Origin: Victivallis sp. Marseille-Q1083 | GTDB taxonomy: Bacteria; Verrucomicrobiota; Lentisphaeria; Victivallales; Victivallaceae | Reading direction: 5' to 3' | NCBI RefSeq assembly: GCF_903645315.1 | Contig: NZ_CAHJXL010000002.1 | Location: 186,001 to 250,000, forward strand | DNA length: 64,000 nucleotides | In this document: positions 45,097-53,441 of the stretch, piece after piece | How positions within the stretch are numbered: the stretch's first letter is position 1 | Layout of the letters: each line of letters begins with the position of its first letter | The notes under the pieces: generated by a model | Database searches by the model: none | Told to the model about the DNA's origin: nothing | Seen by the model: the letters and a program-made list of their open reading frames with translations, nothing else | Program-made: the position numbers and the translations under genes

Positions 45097-46002
45097 TTAA
45101 CTTCTCCTTACTGTGAGATTGGTGTGTTGTTGCATGAATTGCAGCCAGCCTTCCACCGTTTCCGCTTCGGCGAATTCGGTGAGCGGCAGCCGGCTGGTTT
45201 TGCCCAGCCGGGCGTTCTTGCCGATGCCGAGCGGGTGATAGGGTTCGAGATGGATCTCCCGGACATTCCGCAGCGAATCGGCCAGCCGGGTGATTGCCAG
45301 CAGATGAGCCGCTTCATCGTTGACGCCGGGAATCAGCGGGCAGCGCAGAATGCTTTGTCCGCCGGCCGCGTCGATCTTTCGCAGGTTGTCGAGGATCAGC
45401 GTATTGGGCGCTCCGGTGAATTCCCGGTGCCGGTCGCTGTCGGTTGCCTTGATGTCATAGAGAAACAGGTCGATGTACGGCAGCATCCGTTCGAACTGTC
45501 GCCACGGCGCATAGCCGCAGGTTTCCAGGCAGATATGCAGTCCGGCCGTCTTGGCTTTCGGCAGCAGGTCGCAGAGAAAATCGAATTGCGCCAGCGGTTC
45601 GCCGCCCGACAGCGTCAGGCCGCCACCGGAATTGTCGTAAAAAATTTTGTCTTTCAACACCTCCTGCAATACCTCGTCGGCGGTCATCTCCCGGCCGACC
45701 AGCTCCAGCGCGCCGGCATGGCACTGCTCCGTGCATTTGCCGCAGCGGCTGCAGCCGGTCCGGTCGAATCGGTGACCGTCGGCCGTCAGTTGATGGCAAT
45801 GATTCGGACAAGCCTGGAAACACCAGCCGCAGCCGATGCATTTTTCCGGTGTGAAAAAGATTTCCCTGGCCCGGTGTTGCGACTCCGGATTGTGACACCA
45901 GAGGCAGCGCAGCGGACAGCCTTTCAAAAAAACCGTGGTCCGGATGCCGGGACCATCGTGAATGGCGAATTTTTCAATGTCGAAAATCGTTCCGGTGATC
46001 AT
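45097..46002 (-). CDS. Glycyl radical enzyme activase (radical SAM)
   Basis: The 301-residue protein has the radical SAM motif in GCPLRCLWCHNPESQ and two additional 4Fe-4S sets, CIGCGWCFQACP and CSRCGKCTEQC, between it and the GGEPLAQ motif. This eight-cysteine insertion is typical of activases for dehydratase-type and decarboxylase-type glycyl radical enzymes, and is absent from PflA. It should abstract hydrogen from the glycine of the upstream gene's product. Start at ATG 46002 is supported by GAGGGA at 5-nt spacing; an in-frame ATG at 46023 overlaps the upstream stop. The stop lies 2 bp before the alcohol dehydrogenase start. Confidence 0.92.
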   Translation of the reverse strand: MITGTIFDIEKFAIHDGPGIRTTVFLKGCPLRCLWCHNPESQHRAREIFFTPEKCIGCGWCFQACPNHCHQLTADGHRFDRTGCSRCGKCTEQCHAGALELVGREMTADEVLQEVLKDKIFYDNSGGGLTLSGGEPLAQFDFLCDLLPKAKTAGLHICLETCGYAPWRQFERMLPYIDLFLYDIKATDSDRHREFTGAPNTLILDNLRKIDAAGGQSILRCPLIPGVNDEAAHLLAITRLADSLRNVREIHLEPYHPLGIGKNARLGKTSRLPLTEFAEAETVEGWLQFMQQHTNLTVRRS

Positions 46003-46019
46003 TGTTTCCCTCGATTCAG

Positions 46020-48071
46020 TCATAAACCGGCGTATTCGCTGCGCTGCAGCACTTCCTGCTGCATGCCGGGCGACAACCGGGTGAAGTAATCGGTATAGCC
46101 GCCGATCCGGACGACCAGGTCGGCGTACTCCTCCGGCCGTTCGATCGCCCGGCGCAGGGTAGCGTCGTCCACCGCGTTGATCTGGGTCTGGAAGCCGCCG
46201 CCTTCGAGAAAGACATCGATCAGCGCCAGCAGTTTGTTTCTTTCCGCCCTGCCGGCCAGCAGCGAACGGGGAAATTTCAGATTGAAGGCGGAACCGCCGA
46301 GCAGAAAACGGTGGTCCCAGCTGCAGACCGAATGCACTGCGGCGGTCGGCCCGGACTTCTCCCGCCCCTGGGCCGGACCGGCACCGTCGGCGAACGGGGC
46401 GCCGGTTGGCCGGCCATCCGGCGTGGCGCCGGTGACCGCGCCGAGCCGCTGGTGCATTTCCCAGCAGAACAGGCCGGGAAGATAAGGCGAATCGTCGGGC
46501 GACATGCGCTGACCGGCACATTCCCGGCGGAGAAAATCGATCAACGGCGGAATCAGCGCATCGGCCTCCGGATCATTCCAGCCGTATTTCGGATAATGGT
46601 TCAAAAATTTCAACCGCAGATTTTCCCGTCCGGCAAAATTCCGTTCCAGCAGCGCGGTCAGTTCGGACAGCGACAAGTTGCGGCGCCGGAATACCTCCTC
46701 CCGGATGACGACCATCGAATCCACCCAGTTGGCGAGTCCGACGAAGGAACACTCTACCCAGTTGTAGCGGGCCCCGCCGCATTCGATATCCAGGCCGCGC
46801 GTTAGGCAGTCGCGGGTGAAAACGCTTTGCAGGGGACGGCGCCAATGCTCCCGGCGATATTGCCGGAGACGGTTCTGTTCGGCGGCGCCGTCACGGATGG
46901 CCCGGCCGAGCAGGCGGTAGAATTGCCGCTCCAGCGCTTCGAAACTGTCGCAGGGGTGTTTCAGCGCTTCGAGCAGAATGCCGCAGAGGTTGTAATAAGG
47001 CGAGGCGACCCAGACATTCGACGCGCCGCACGGCGTGATTTCGACACAGGTGGAGTTGATGTATTCGCCGGTTTCGGCCTCCGGCACGCCGTAATACGCC
47101 ATGCTTTCCCGGAGAAGCCGGTCGTTGAAAAACGCGGGATTGGGCAATCCTTCGGCGATGAGGTCGACGGCCAGTTGTTTGAGGTCTGGCGGGGTTGCGT
47201 CGGTGACGCAGAGCCCCACCGATGGATAGACCAGCCGGGAAAGCCGCAGCGCCTCCAGCGCCGCATACGAAAGCGGGTTGACCGTCCCGCCGTCGATCAT
47301 CACCGCATAAGCCAGGCCGGCCGGACAGGTGGCGTTGATATAAAGATAGAGCAGGGCGAAATACTCGACGGCATGCGAATAAGTGAGAAGACCATTTTTC
47401 ACGTCGTTTTCGTAAAATTGCGCCAGCCGCCGGTCGAGCCGGCCGGGACCGAGCAAACTGGCGCTGTCGCCGAGCTGAACGGCGAACATGACGAACCAGA
47501 TCAGTTGGAGCGCCTCCTGAAAGGTTTCCGGCGGCTGGCGGGCGATTTTTCGGCAGAGGGCGGCAACCGGCCGGTTTCCGCCGGTTTCCGCGGTGTCGGC
47601 GGCGCGGGAGATCATCGCGCCGAACGCTTCCAGGACCAGGGTGAAACTGCCGCAGGTTTCCCGGACGGCGCCGTCCGACGCGGCGATTTTGCCCCGAAGC
47701 TCCGCCAGCAGCCCGGCGATGCCCTTTTGAAAAAGCCCGGTGTAATCCGGCTCGGCGTGTCCGGTTTGGCCGGCGCTGCGGCAATCGCGCAGCGGGCTGT
47801 GTTCTTTCAGGAAGGTTCGAGCCGCCTCCAGTTCGTCCGGCGAACGGTTCGGCCTGATCGGCCGGCCGATCAGCAATTCGTCCGGTTCGACCGTGAACCG
47901 GACGCTTTGCAGCCGGGCGGCGCACCGTTTGGCCCACAATGCCGCCGGCGGCTCGGACGCTTTGCACTCCTTCAGCGCTTCCATTTCGGCGCAGGGATCG
48001 AATTCATCCCAGAGACAGCAGAGCGTCCGCTGTTGCCGGGCGATAAGGCGGCGCAACGCTTCGAAATCCAT
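46020..48071 (-). CDS. Glycyl radical enzyme, dehydratase/lyase type, unassigned
   Basis: The 683-residue protein has the glycyl radical loop RIGGYTDYF with the radical Gly at 658, 25 residues before the end, and the thiyl Cys at 342 in STCVEI. The Cys-x-Glu arrangement (C342, E344) marks the eliminase/dehydratase group (glycerol, propanediol, choline, hydroxyproline) rather than PFL, which has two adjacent cysteines. At 683 residues it is about 100 shorter than characterised members, mainly in the N-terminal region. The substrate cannot be assigned. No microcompartment shell genes are nearby. The gene lies 2 bp after the IclR gene and before its activase and an alcohol dehydrogenase. Confidence 0.9.
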   Translation of the reverse strand: MDFEALRRLIARQQRTLCCLWDEFDPCAEMEALKECKASEPPAALWAKRCAARLQSVRFTVEPDELLIGRPIRPNRSPDELEAARTFLKEHSPLRDCRSAGQTGHAEPDYTGLFQKGIAGLLAELRGKIAASDGAVRETCGSFTLVLEAFGAMISRAADTAETGGNRPVAALCRKIARQPPETFQEALQLIWFVMFAVQLGDSASLLGPGRLDRRLAQFYENDVKNGLLTYSHAVEYFALLYLYINATCPAGLAYAVMIDGGTVNPLSYAALEALRLSRLVYPSVGLCVTDATPPDLKQLAVDLIAEGLPNPAFFNDRLLRESMAYYGVPEAETGEYINSTCVEITPCGASNVWVASPYYNLCGILLEALKHPCDSFEALERQFYRLLGRAIRDGAAEQNRLRQYRREHWRRPLQSVFTRDCLTRGLDIECGGARYNWVECSFVGLANWVDSMVVIREEVFRRRNLSLSELTALLERNFAGRENLRLKFLNHYPKYGWNDPEADALIPPLIDFLRRECAGQRMSPDDSPYLPGLFCWEMHQRLGAVTGATPDGRPTGAPFADGAGPAQGREKSGPTAAVHSVCSWDHRFLLGGSAFNLKFPRSLLAGRAERNKLLALIDVFLEGGGFQTQINAVDDATLRRAIERPEEYADLVVRIGGYTDYFTRLSPGMQQEVLQRSEYAGL

Positions 48072-48073
48072 TT

Positions 48074-48886
48074 TTATGATTCCTTTCCACTTTCCCGGGC
48101 GGCGAGCGGCAAGCTGGCTTCCGGCTCGTACCCGAGGCTGGCTGAAATGGCGGACGCGCACTCCAGCACCCAGTGTTTCATCGTTTCCTCCTCCTGCGGT
48201 TTCATCCGGCTGGAAAGAGCGGAAATGCCGATACCGGCGATTACCCGGCCGGTGGCGTCGAAGACTGGGCTGCCGATGCAGAAGGAGCCGTTGACGTATT
48301 CGTTGTGCTCGGTGGCGATCCGGGTCTTCCGGATGACGGCCAATTCCTCTCTGATCGCGCTCGGCGACGTGACGGTAAACGGCGTCAATTGCTTCAACGG
48401 CGCTTTCAGCAGTTTTTTCAGCGTCTCCTTGTCGAGGAAGGCCATGACGGCTTTGCCGAATGCATTGGCGTGGTAAAAGAGACGGGCGCCGGGATTGACC
48501 ATCAAATAATAGTCGCTCGGCGGCGAAATGACATCGACCGACAGCATCCGGTTGCCGTCCGGAATCTGCAGTTGACAGGTTTCGCCGGTCTGTTCGGCGA
48601 GCCGGCGCAGGAACGGGCGGGCTTTGAAACGCAGTTCGAACCGGTTGTGCAGCTTCATTCCCAGCGAAAACAGTTTGGCGCCCAGTTCGTATTTGCCGGA
48701 CTCGTTTTTTATCGCATAGCCGTTTTCGGCCAACACGTTCAGGACGCGGAAGACGATGTTTTTGCCGTCGCGGATAGCCGAACTCAATTCGGAAACCCCC
48801 CAACTGCCGGGGTGGTCCGCCATGAATTCGAGCAATTTCAACATCGTTTCCGCCGCCGGGGCCTGGTATTTCTTTTCTTGCTGCAT
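48074..48886 (-). CDS. IclR-family transcription regulator
   Basis: The 270-residue regulator has an N-terminal winged helix (TMLKLLEFMADHPGSWGVSE, GKNIVFRVLNVLAENGY) and a C-terminal effector domain (GETCQLQIPDGNRMLSVDVI, NAFGKAVMAFL, GSPVFDATGRVIAGIGIS). It is the first gene of an operon with the glycyl radical enzyme, activase and alcohol dehydrogenase, so it probably senses the substrate or product of that pathway. The spacing of 2 bp to the next start, with AAGGA inside the end of this gene, indicates coupling. The AT-rich region upstream likely holds its operator. Confidence 0.93.
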   Translation of the reverse strand: MQQEKKYQAPAAETMLKLLEFMADHPGSWGVSELSSAIRDGKNIVFRVLNVLAENGYAIKNESGKYELGAKLFSLGMKLHNRFELRFKARPFLRRLAEQTGETCQLQIPDGNRMLSVDVISPPSDYYLMVNPGARLFYHANAFGKAVMAFLDKETLKKLLKAPLKQLTPFTVTSPSAIREELAVIRKTRIATEHNEYVNGSFCIGSPVFDATGRVIAGIGISALSSRMKPQEEETMKHWVLECASAISASLGYEPEASLPLAARESGKES

Positions 48887-49130
48887 ATTGTGATTTTCTG
48901 TTTTTTATATAAATCTTTGTTTTATGCAAAATATCGTCAAAATGCCGGAAAAGCAAGAACGGATTCCAACAAAAATTACTTTTTCGGGGCGCGAACCATC
49001 CCTTGATTGAAGAATGTGACGGTGACGAATGGAAAAATCACGACGTCCGGGCGAAGCGGCCGTTCGCGATGAACCCGCCGGACAGAGCATAACCGGCGCC
49101 GATTTTGTTTTCAGCACTTTGGGGCGATTG

Positions 49131-51170
49131 TCACAAAACGGCCGCCATGAATTCAATGATATTGCCGTACGGCTGCCGCAGCCGGCTGTACACCTGGTAT
49201 CCGGAGAAGCTGGAAGAACCGGTACCGTCCGTTGCGGGGAGCTGCCAGGAACCGCTCCGGTAGAAAAGCGGCCGGTCGTCCGCCGGGTCCAGCGGCACTT
49301 CCGGCAGGTAATCGGGCGACAGTTCTTCCAGCGTTGCCGGCAGCCGGCCCTGTTGCCGGCGGAACAACTCGGCCGCGAACGCGGCGCGGGCGGTCTGCAG
49401 CCAACCGCGGGCCGATAACCAGGTTTCCTGCAGGCGGAATCTCGACAGACCGAGCGGCTCCAGACCCTCCCGGGGACGGCGCAGCAGCGGCTGGCGGAAT
49501 TGGCTCCAGTTCTCCTGTTCCGCCGCTTGCAGCAATTCGGCCAGGGTGTGGAACGCCTGGCCCCAGGCCGGCTTGCGCCCGGCGGCGAAGGGCGAATAGG
49601 GCGAGAAAGGCAACGTTTGCTGCGCCTGGAGCCCGGCCTGCTGCAATGCCGCGGCCAGCAGTCGCCGGCTGGCCTGTTCGCTGCGGGTCAGCCGGTCCAG
49701 GCAATCCGTCAGTTGTTCCTCCGTCCAGCCGTTGAATGCATGGGTCCGAATGTCGTCGGCGAGCAATGGCAAGGTATGATTCAACAGTTCCCAGCCGGCC
49801 AGCAGATTTTCCAGCGTCGGGTTGGCCTGCAAATGATCCAGCAGCCGCCAGCGTTCGTCCAGCAATTCCTGCCACTGCTGCCGGTTGCCGCCGGCGCCGG
49901 CCCGCAGCAGCAGAAAACGGTTCCAGCGTTCGAAGGTCCGGACCAGGTCGGCAATTTGTCCGGTCGCAAACGACCATTCCCCGCCGAGCAGGAAATGCTG
50001 CAATTCCGCCAGCTCGCCGGCATTCAACCGCCCGTATGTTTCATAATTCCGTACCGCTTCCGCCGTCAGCGACACATTGGCCAACAGGTAAGGCAGTTTG
50101 GCAGCGGCGGTCTGCCAGGCGGGATCTTCCTGTTGCCGCCGGATGGTTTCGAGTTCTTCGGCCGGAACTGTCGGCAGCGTTTGATAACGTTCCTGCCATT
50201 CCGCCAGGGAGAACGGCACGGCTTGCCGGAAACGGTTCAAGCCGGCATTCAACTGCCAGGTGCCGTAGCCGTAGACGGCCAGCAGCGCCAGCAGCGCGGG
50301 AACCAGCAGGATGCCGGCAATCCACCGCCAGGCCCGTTTCAGGCGGTGGCGGGAGTGGAAGCGCAACTGCCGCAGCAAGGCCGCATCGGCCTCCGGCAGG
50401 TTGCCGAGGCTTCTGGTGCTTTGGTTAAGGCTTTCCCGCAGTCTTTTGACGGCCAGCCGGGCCGGCAAATCGACCGCCAGCGGCCACAGGGCGGTCGCGA
50501 CCGGCAGAAAGAGCAATGCCACCAGCCGGAGTCCGAGTTGATCGTGAAAACTCCAGTGGCGGTAGAATTCCAGGTACAACGATACATAAGCCGCGTAACA
50601 GCCGAGCAGGTCGCAGGCGCAATAGCACAGATTGGTCACCGCCGACACCTCGGGACCCAGGCTTTTGAGCGGACTGACCAGAATTTTAAAGTTCCAGAGG
50701 TTGCGCCAGACCGGAATCTGCCAGATGGCGATGCGCCAGAATGGCGACAGCCGCCAGCGTTCCGGAGGCAGCATCTGCCAGATGCGGTAGAACAGCATCG
50801 CGACGAAATACCAGCAGGCCAGCAGCGCTGCCGCCGCGCCGCCGCCGAGCAGAAACCGGGGGGCAAGCCAGGTGCTCAGAGCATTGATCGGAAGCGTTCT
50901 CACCGTCTGGAGCAACAACAGCGAAATCAACAGCAGGGCGAAGGCGATCAGGAAGCCCCAGCGGTTGATTTGGATCTGGCTGAACATGCGATATTGCCAA
51001 CGGTTCAATTCCGGCAGCAGGGTGCCGCCGAGCCGGCTTTGCGTCAACGGGATGGCCCGGTCGGAACCTTCTTCGCGGAGCGACGCGTCCGGAGGCAATT
51101 CTCCGGTGCAGAGCCGTTCGAAAATTTCCGCTTCCGTCCAGGGACCGTTTCCATTGCAAAAATAGCGCAT
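49131..51170 (-). CDS. GYF_2-like multi-membrane protein, paralogue 3 of 3
   Basis: The 679-residue protein starts with a GYF_2/DUF4339-like domain (RYFCNGNGPWTEAEIFERL, residues 1-50). Then come several membrane segments, including GFLIAFALLLISLLLLQ and the family hallmark RLSPFWRIAIWQIPVWRNLW (about residues 150-170). After a further helix (AGILLVPALLALLAVYGYG) a long, probably extracytoplasmic helical domain follows. It ends in RRQQGRLPATLEELSPDYLP and EVPLDPADDRPLFY, a motif shared with many Planctomycete/Lentisphaera proteins. It is the most divergent and shortest of three tandem paralogues, 3 bp after the middle one. Function unknown. Confidence 0.7.
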   Translation of the reverse strand: MRYFCNGNGPWTEAEIFERLCTGELPPDASLREEGSDRAIPLTQSRLGGTLLPELNRWQYRMFSQIQINRWGFLIAFALLLISLLLLQTVRTLPINALSTWLAPRFLLGGGAAAALLACWYFVAMLFYRIWQMLPPERWRLSPFWRIAIWQIPVWRNLWNFKILVSPLKSLGPEVSAVTNLCYCACDLLGCYAAYVSLYLEFYRHWSFHDQLGLRLVALLFLPVATALWPLAVDLPARLAVKRLRESLNQSTRSLGNLPEADAALLRQLRFHSRHRLKRAWRWIAGILLVPALLALLAVYGYGTWQLNAGLNRFRQAVPFSLAEWQERYQTLPTVPAEELETIRRQQEDPAWQTAAAKLPYLLANVSLTAEAVRNYETYGRLNAGELAELQHFLLGGEWSFATGQIADLVRTFERWNRFLLLRAGAGGNRQQWQELLDERWRLLDHLQANPTLENLLAGWELLNHTLPLLADDIRTHAFNGWTEEQLTDCLDRLTRSEQASRRLLAAALQQAGLQAQQTLPFSPYSPFAAGRKPAWGQAFHTLAELLQAAEQENWSQFRQPLLRRPREGLEPLGLSRFRLQETWLSARGWLQTARAAFAAELFRRQQGRLPATLEELSPDYLPEVPLDPADDRPLFYRSGSWQLPATDGTGSSSFSGYQVYSRLRQPYGNIIEFMAAVL

Positions 51171-51173
51171 CGC

Positions 51174-53411
51174 TCAATTCTCCGTCGGCACGTTTACCGA
51201 GAAAGTGATTTCTCCGAAATTCCGGTTGCTGAAGTCGTCGTCGTCGCCGACGCTGGAGATTTCGAAGCCTTTGATTTTATTCAGTTCCGTCGTATAGTTG
51301 TAAGCCGCTTCGGCGTAACCCTGGCTGGTCGCGGTCGATTTGACGACCAGCCGTTCATATTCGGTCATTTCCTCGAACGGTTTGTCGATGACCGGAGGCG
51401 CTTCCCGCCGGGCGATGACCGGTATTTCGATTTCCAGCACGCCGGTCTTGTACCGCAGCGGCCGGCCGTTGAAAGGATCCAGCGGGACGGACTCGAGATA
51501 GTTCGGCACCAGCTTGTTCAGCCCGGAAGGCAGGTTGCCGTTTTGCCGCCGGAACAGTTCCACCGCCAGCGCCGTCTGGGCGCAACGCTCCAGCGCCGTC
51601 GCCTTGGCCGCCTGTTTGATCACTTTGATCAACCGGGTGTAGAGCTGCGAATTGCTGTGGGAACGGTATTTGAGCATGATTTCATCGAGCAGCGGTTTCG
51701 CCTGGTAATATTCCAGTCCGGATGCTTCGACCAGCTTGATCATCATATTGATTTCTTCGGCCTGTTTCAATTTGCCCAGCGGGGTGCCGAAGAACAGCAC
51801 GTATTGGACGATGTCGTAGCGGAACATCCGGTATAAGTCCTGAAACGGCATATCCGGCAGCAGGATGAGGTTGAGCAGTTCCGTTTCCATCACTTTGCCG
51901 ATCTCCCGGCGCTGGGCGTTTTCATTGGCGGCGATCGTCTTGCTCCAATTGCGCAGCATTTCATCGGGGAAGGCGGCCAATCCCTGGTTGGCCTGAAGTT
52001 CCAGCAAGCCGACGCCAGCCGAATCGAGTTCGATTCCCGCTTGAAAACGCGTCGCCACCGGTTCGGCATAACACCAACTGCTCAGCCACATTGCCGTCTG
52101 CCAGACATTGGACGCCAGTTCCGGCATTTGATTGTTGAAGGCGATCGCCGCCCAACTGAAATAAAAATAGACCAGCGTCTGGAAGCCCGGCAGATCTTTG
52201 GAAGCCATGAAGCGCCCGTGTTCCCAGGCCCGTTCCGCCGGATAACCTTCCGTCGTGAGCAACTGCTTGGGATCGAGCCAATATTGTTGGAATTCATTGA
52301 AGAAATTATTCCATTCCTGGGCGATTTCCGCCGGATAGACGGCGGCGTTGTAAATCCGGTAACGGGGGATTGCGCCCGGCAATTGCTGCAGGCGGTTGCA
52401 GACATAATTGACATCCGCCTGGTTGAAGGCCGGATAGCGGTTGTACATCTCTTCGCTGGTAACCGCGTAACCCGCCGAACGGGCATTTTCAAGTGCACGC
52501 TGATATTGCCGGGAGGCGTGCAGCCAGAAGAGGCTCAGGATGGCCAGCGGCAGAACCACCCCGAACAGGATACAGTAGGTCAATTGGTGGCGCAACCGTT
52601 TTTGCAGCCGCTTCTGGCAGTCGAATACCGAGAACAGCCCGTGGCGCGGCACCGAAGCCAGCGCCCCGATCAGTTGGAGATTGCGGTTGCACAAGGCATC
52701 CATCGCCAGTTCGTAGAGCAGGAACATCACCAGCCACCAGCTCAGCAGAACGCCGATGCCCAGCAACAGCAGTACCAGCAAATAGGCATTGGCGGTAAAG
52801 TTGTCGAGAAAACCGAACGCTTTGAGCACGATCCAACCGATAAACGCCAGGTGCCAGAGACAATAGCCCCATGCCGTGATCCGTGAAGTGTGCGGCGAAA
52901 GCGCTTTGATCGGTTTGATCATCACTTTGAAATTCCAGAGTGCTCCCCAGATGGGAATGTACCAGATGATCATATTCCAGAATGGCGAAAGTCTGGAATT
53001 GCGCCGCGGCACCAGTTGCCAGATTCTGCCCAGCATCATCGGCTGGAAATACAGCGCGCCGACCGCATAGGCCAGCGTCACCGCCAGCAGAAAGATTTCG
53101 CCCGGCGACAGTGCCTGGAAGGAATAATAGCTCCACAGGCCCGACTCGATTACCGGCACGGTCAGAAAGACCGCCAGAATCATCGTGCTGATCGCCCAGC
53201 CGACGAAGTTGAAATGAATTTTCTGTTTCAACTGGTTTTGCGCCAGATTGACTTCAAATAACAAAGTGCCCAGTTCACAGCTGTGCAGCGGCACGGCATT
53301 TTGGCTGTTTTCCCGGCGCACCATGGATTGAGCGGAAAGGTCGCCGGCCAGCAGCCGGTCAAAGATTTCCAGTTCCGTCCAGGGGCCGCGCTCATCGCAA
53401 TAATAATGCAT
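51174..53411 (-). CDS. GYF_2-like multi-membrane protein, paralogue 2 of 3
   Basis: The 745-residue protein has the N-terminal HYYCDERGPWTELEIFDRLL (GYF_2-like), membrane helices, RLSPFWNMIIWYIPIWGALW, a further anchor (LTYCILFGVVLPLAILSLFW), then a long helical domain. It ends ELFRRQNGNLPSGLNKLVPN, YLESVPLDPFNGRPLRYK, with about 100 extra residues after it (VKSTATSQGYAEAAYNY). It is the middle of three co-directional paralogues with 3-bp and 30-bp spacing. The region before the anchor resembles the DUF4328 type of membrane domain. Function unknown. Confidence 0.7.
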   Translation of the reverse strand: MHYYCDERGPWTELEIFDRLLAGDLSAQSMVRRENSQNAVPLHSCELGTLLFEVNLAQNQLKQKIHFNFVGWAISTMILAVFLTVPVIESGLWSYYSFQALSPGEIFLLAVTLAYAVGALYFQPMMLGRIWQLVPRRNSRLSPFWNMIIWYIPIWGALWNFKVMIKPIKALSPHTSRITAWGYCLWHLAFIGWIVLKAFGFLDNFTANAYLLVLLLLGIGVLLSWWLVMFLLYELAMDALCNRNLQLIGALASVPRHGLFSVFDCQKRLQKRLRHQLTYCILFGVVLPLAILSLFWLHASRQYQRALENARSAGYAVTSEEMYNRYPAFNQADVNYVCNRLQQLPGAIPRYRIYNAAVYPAEIAQEWNNFFNEFQQYWLDPKQLLTTEGYPAERAWEHGRFMASKDLPGFQTLVYFYFSWAAIAFNNQMPELASNVWQTAMWLSSWCYAEPVATRFQAGIELDSAGVGLLELQANQGLAAFPDEMLRNWSKTIAANENAQRREIGKVMETELLNLILLPDMPFQDLYRMFRYDIVQYVLFFGTPLGKLKQAEEINMMIKLVEASGLEYYQAKPLLDEIMLKYRSHSNSQLYTRLIKVIKQAAKATALERCAQTALAVELFRRQNGNLPSGLNKLVPNYLESVPLDPFNGRPLRYKTGVLEIEIPVIARREAPPVIDKPFEEMTEYERLVVKSTATSQGYAEAAYNYTTELNKIKGFEISSVGDDDDFSNRNFGEITFSVNVPTEN

Positions 53412-53441
53412 AGATCATCTACTCCGCAATCGTAAAAGTTA

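Noticed and set aside
46003-46521. 474-residue form of the activase
   Set aside because: The extra N-terminal part overlaps the glycyl radical enzyme C-terminus in another frame. The real start with GAGGGA is at 46002.
48072-48956. N-terminal extension of the glycyl radical enzyme frame to 978 residues
   Set aside because: The extension runs antisense-free but out of frame through the IclR gene, which is clearly the real product there. The enzyme has a good start at 48071.
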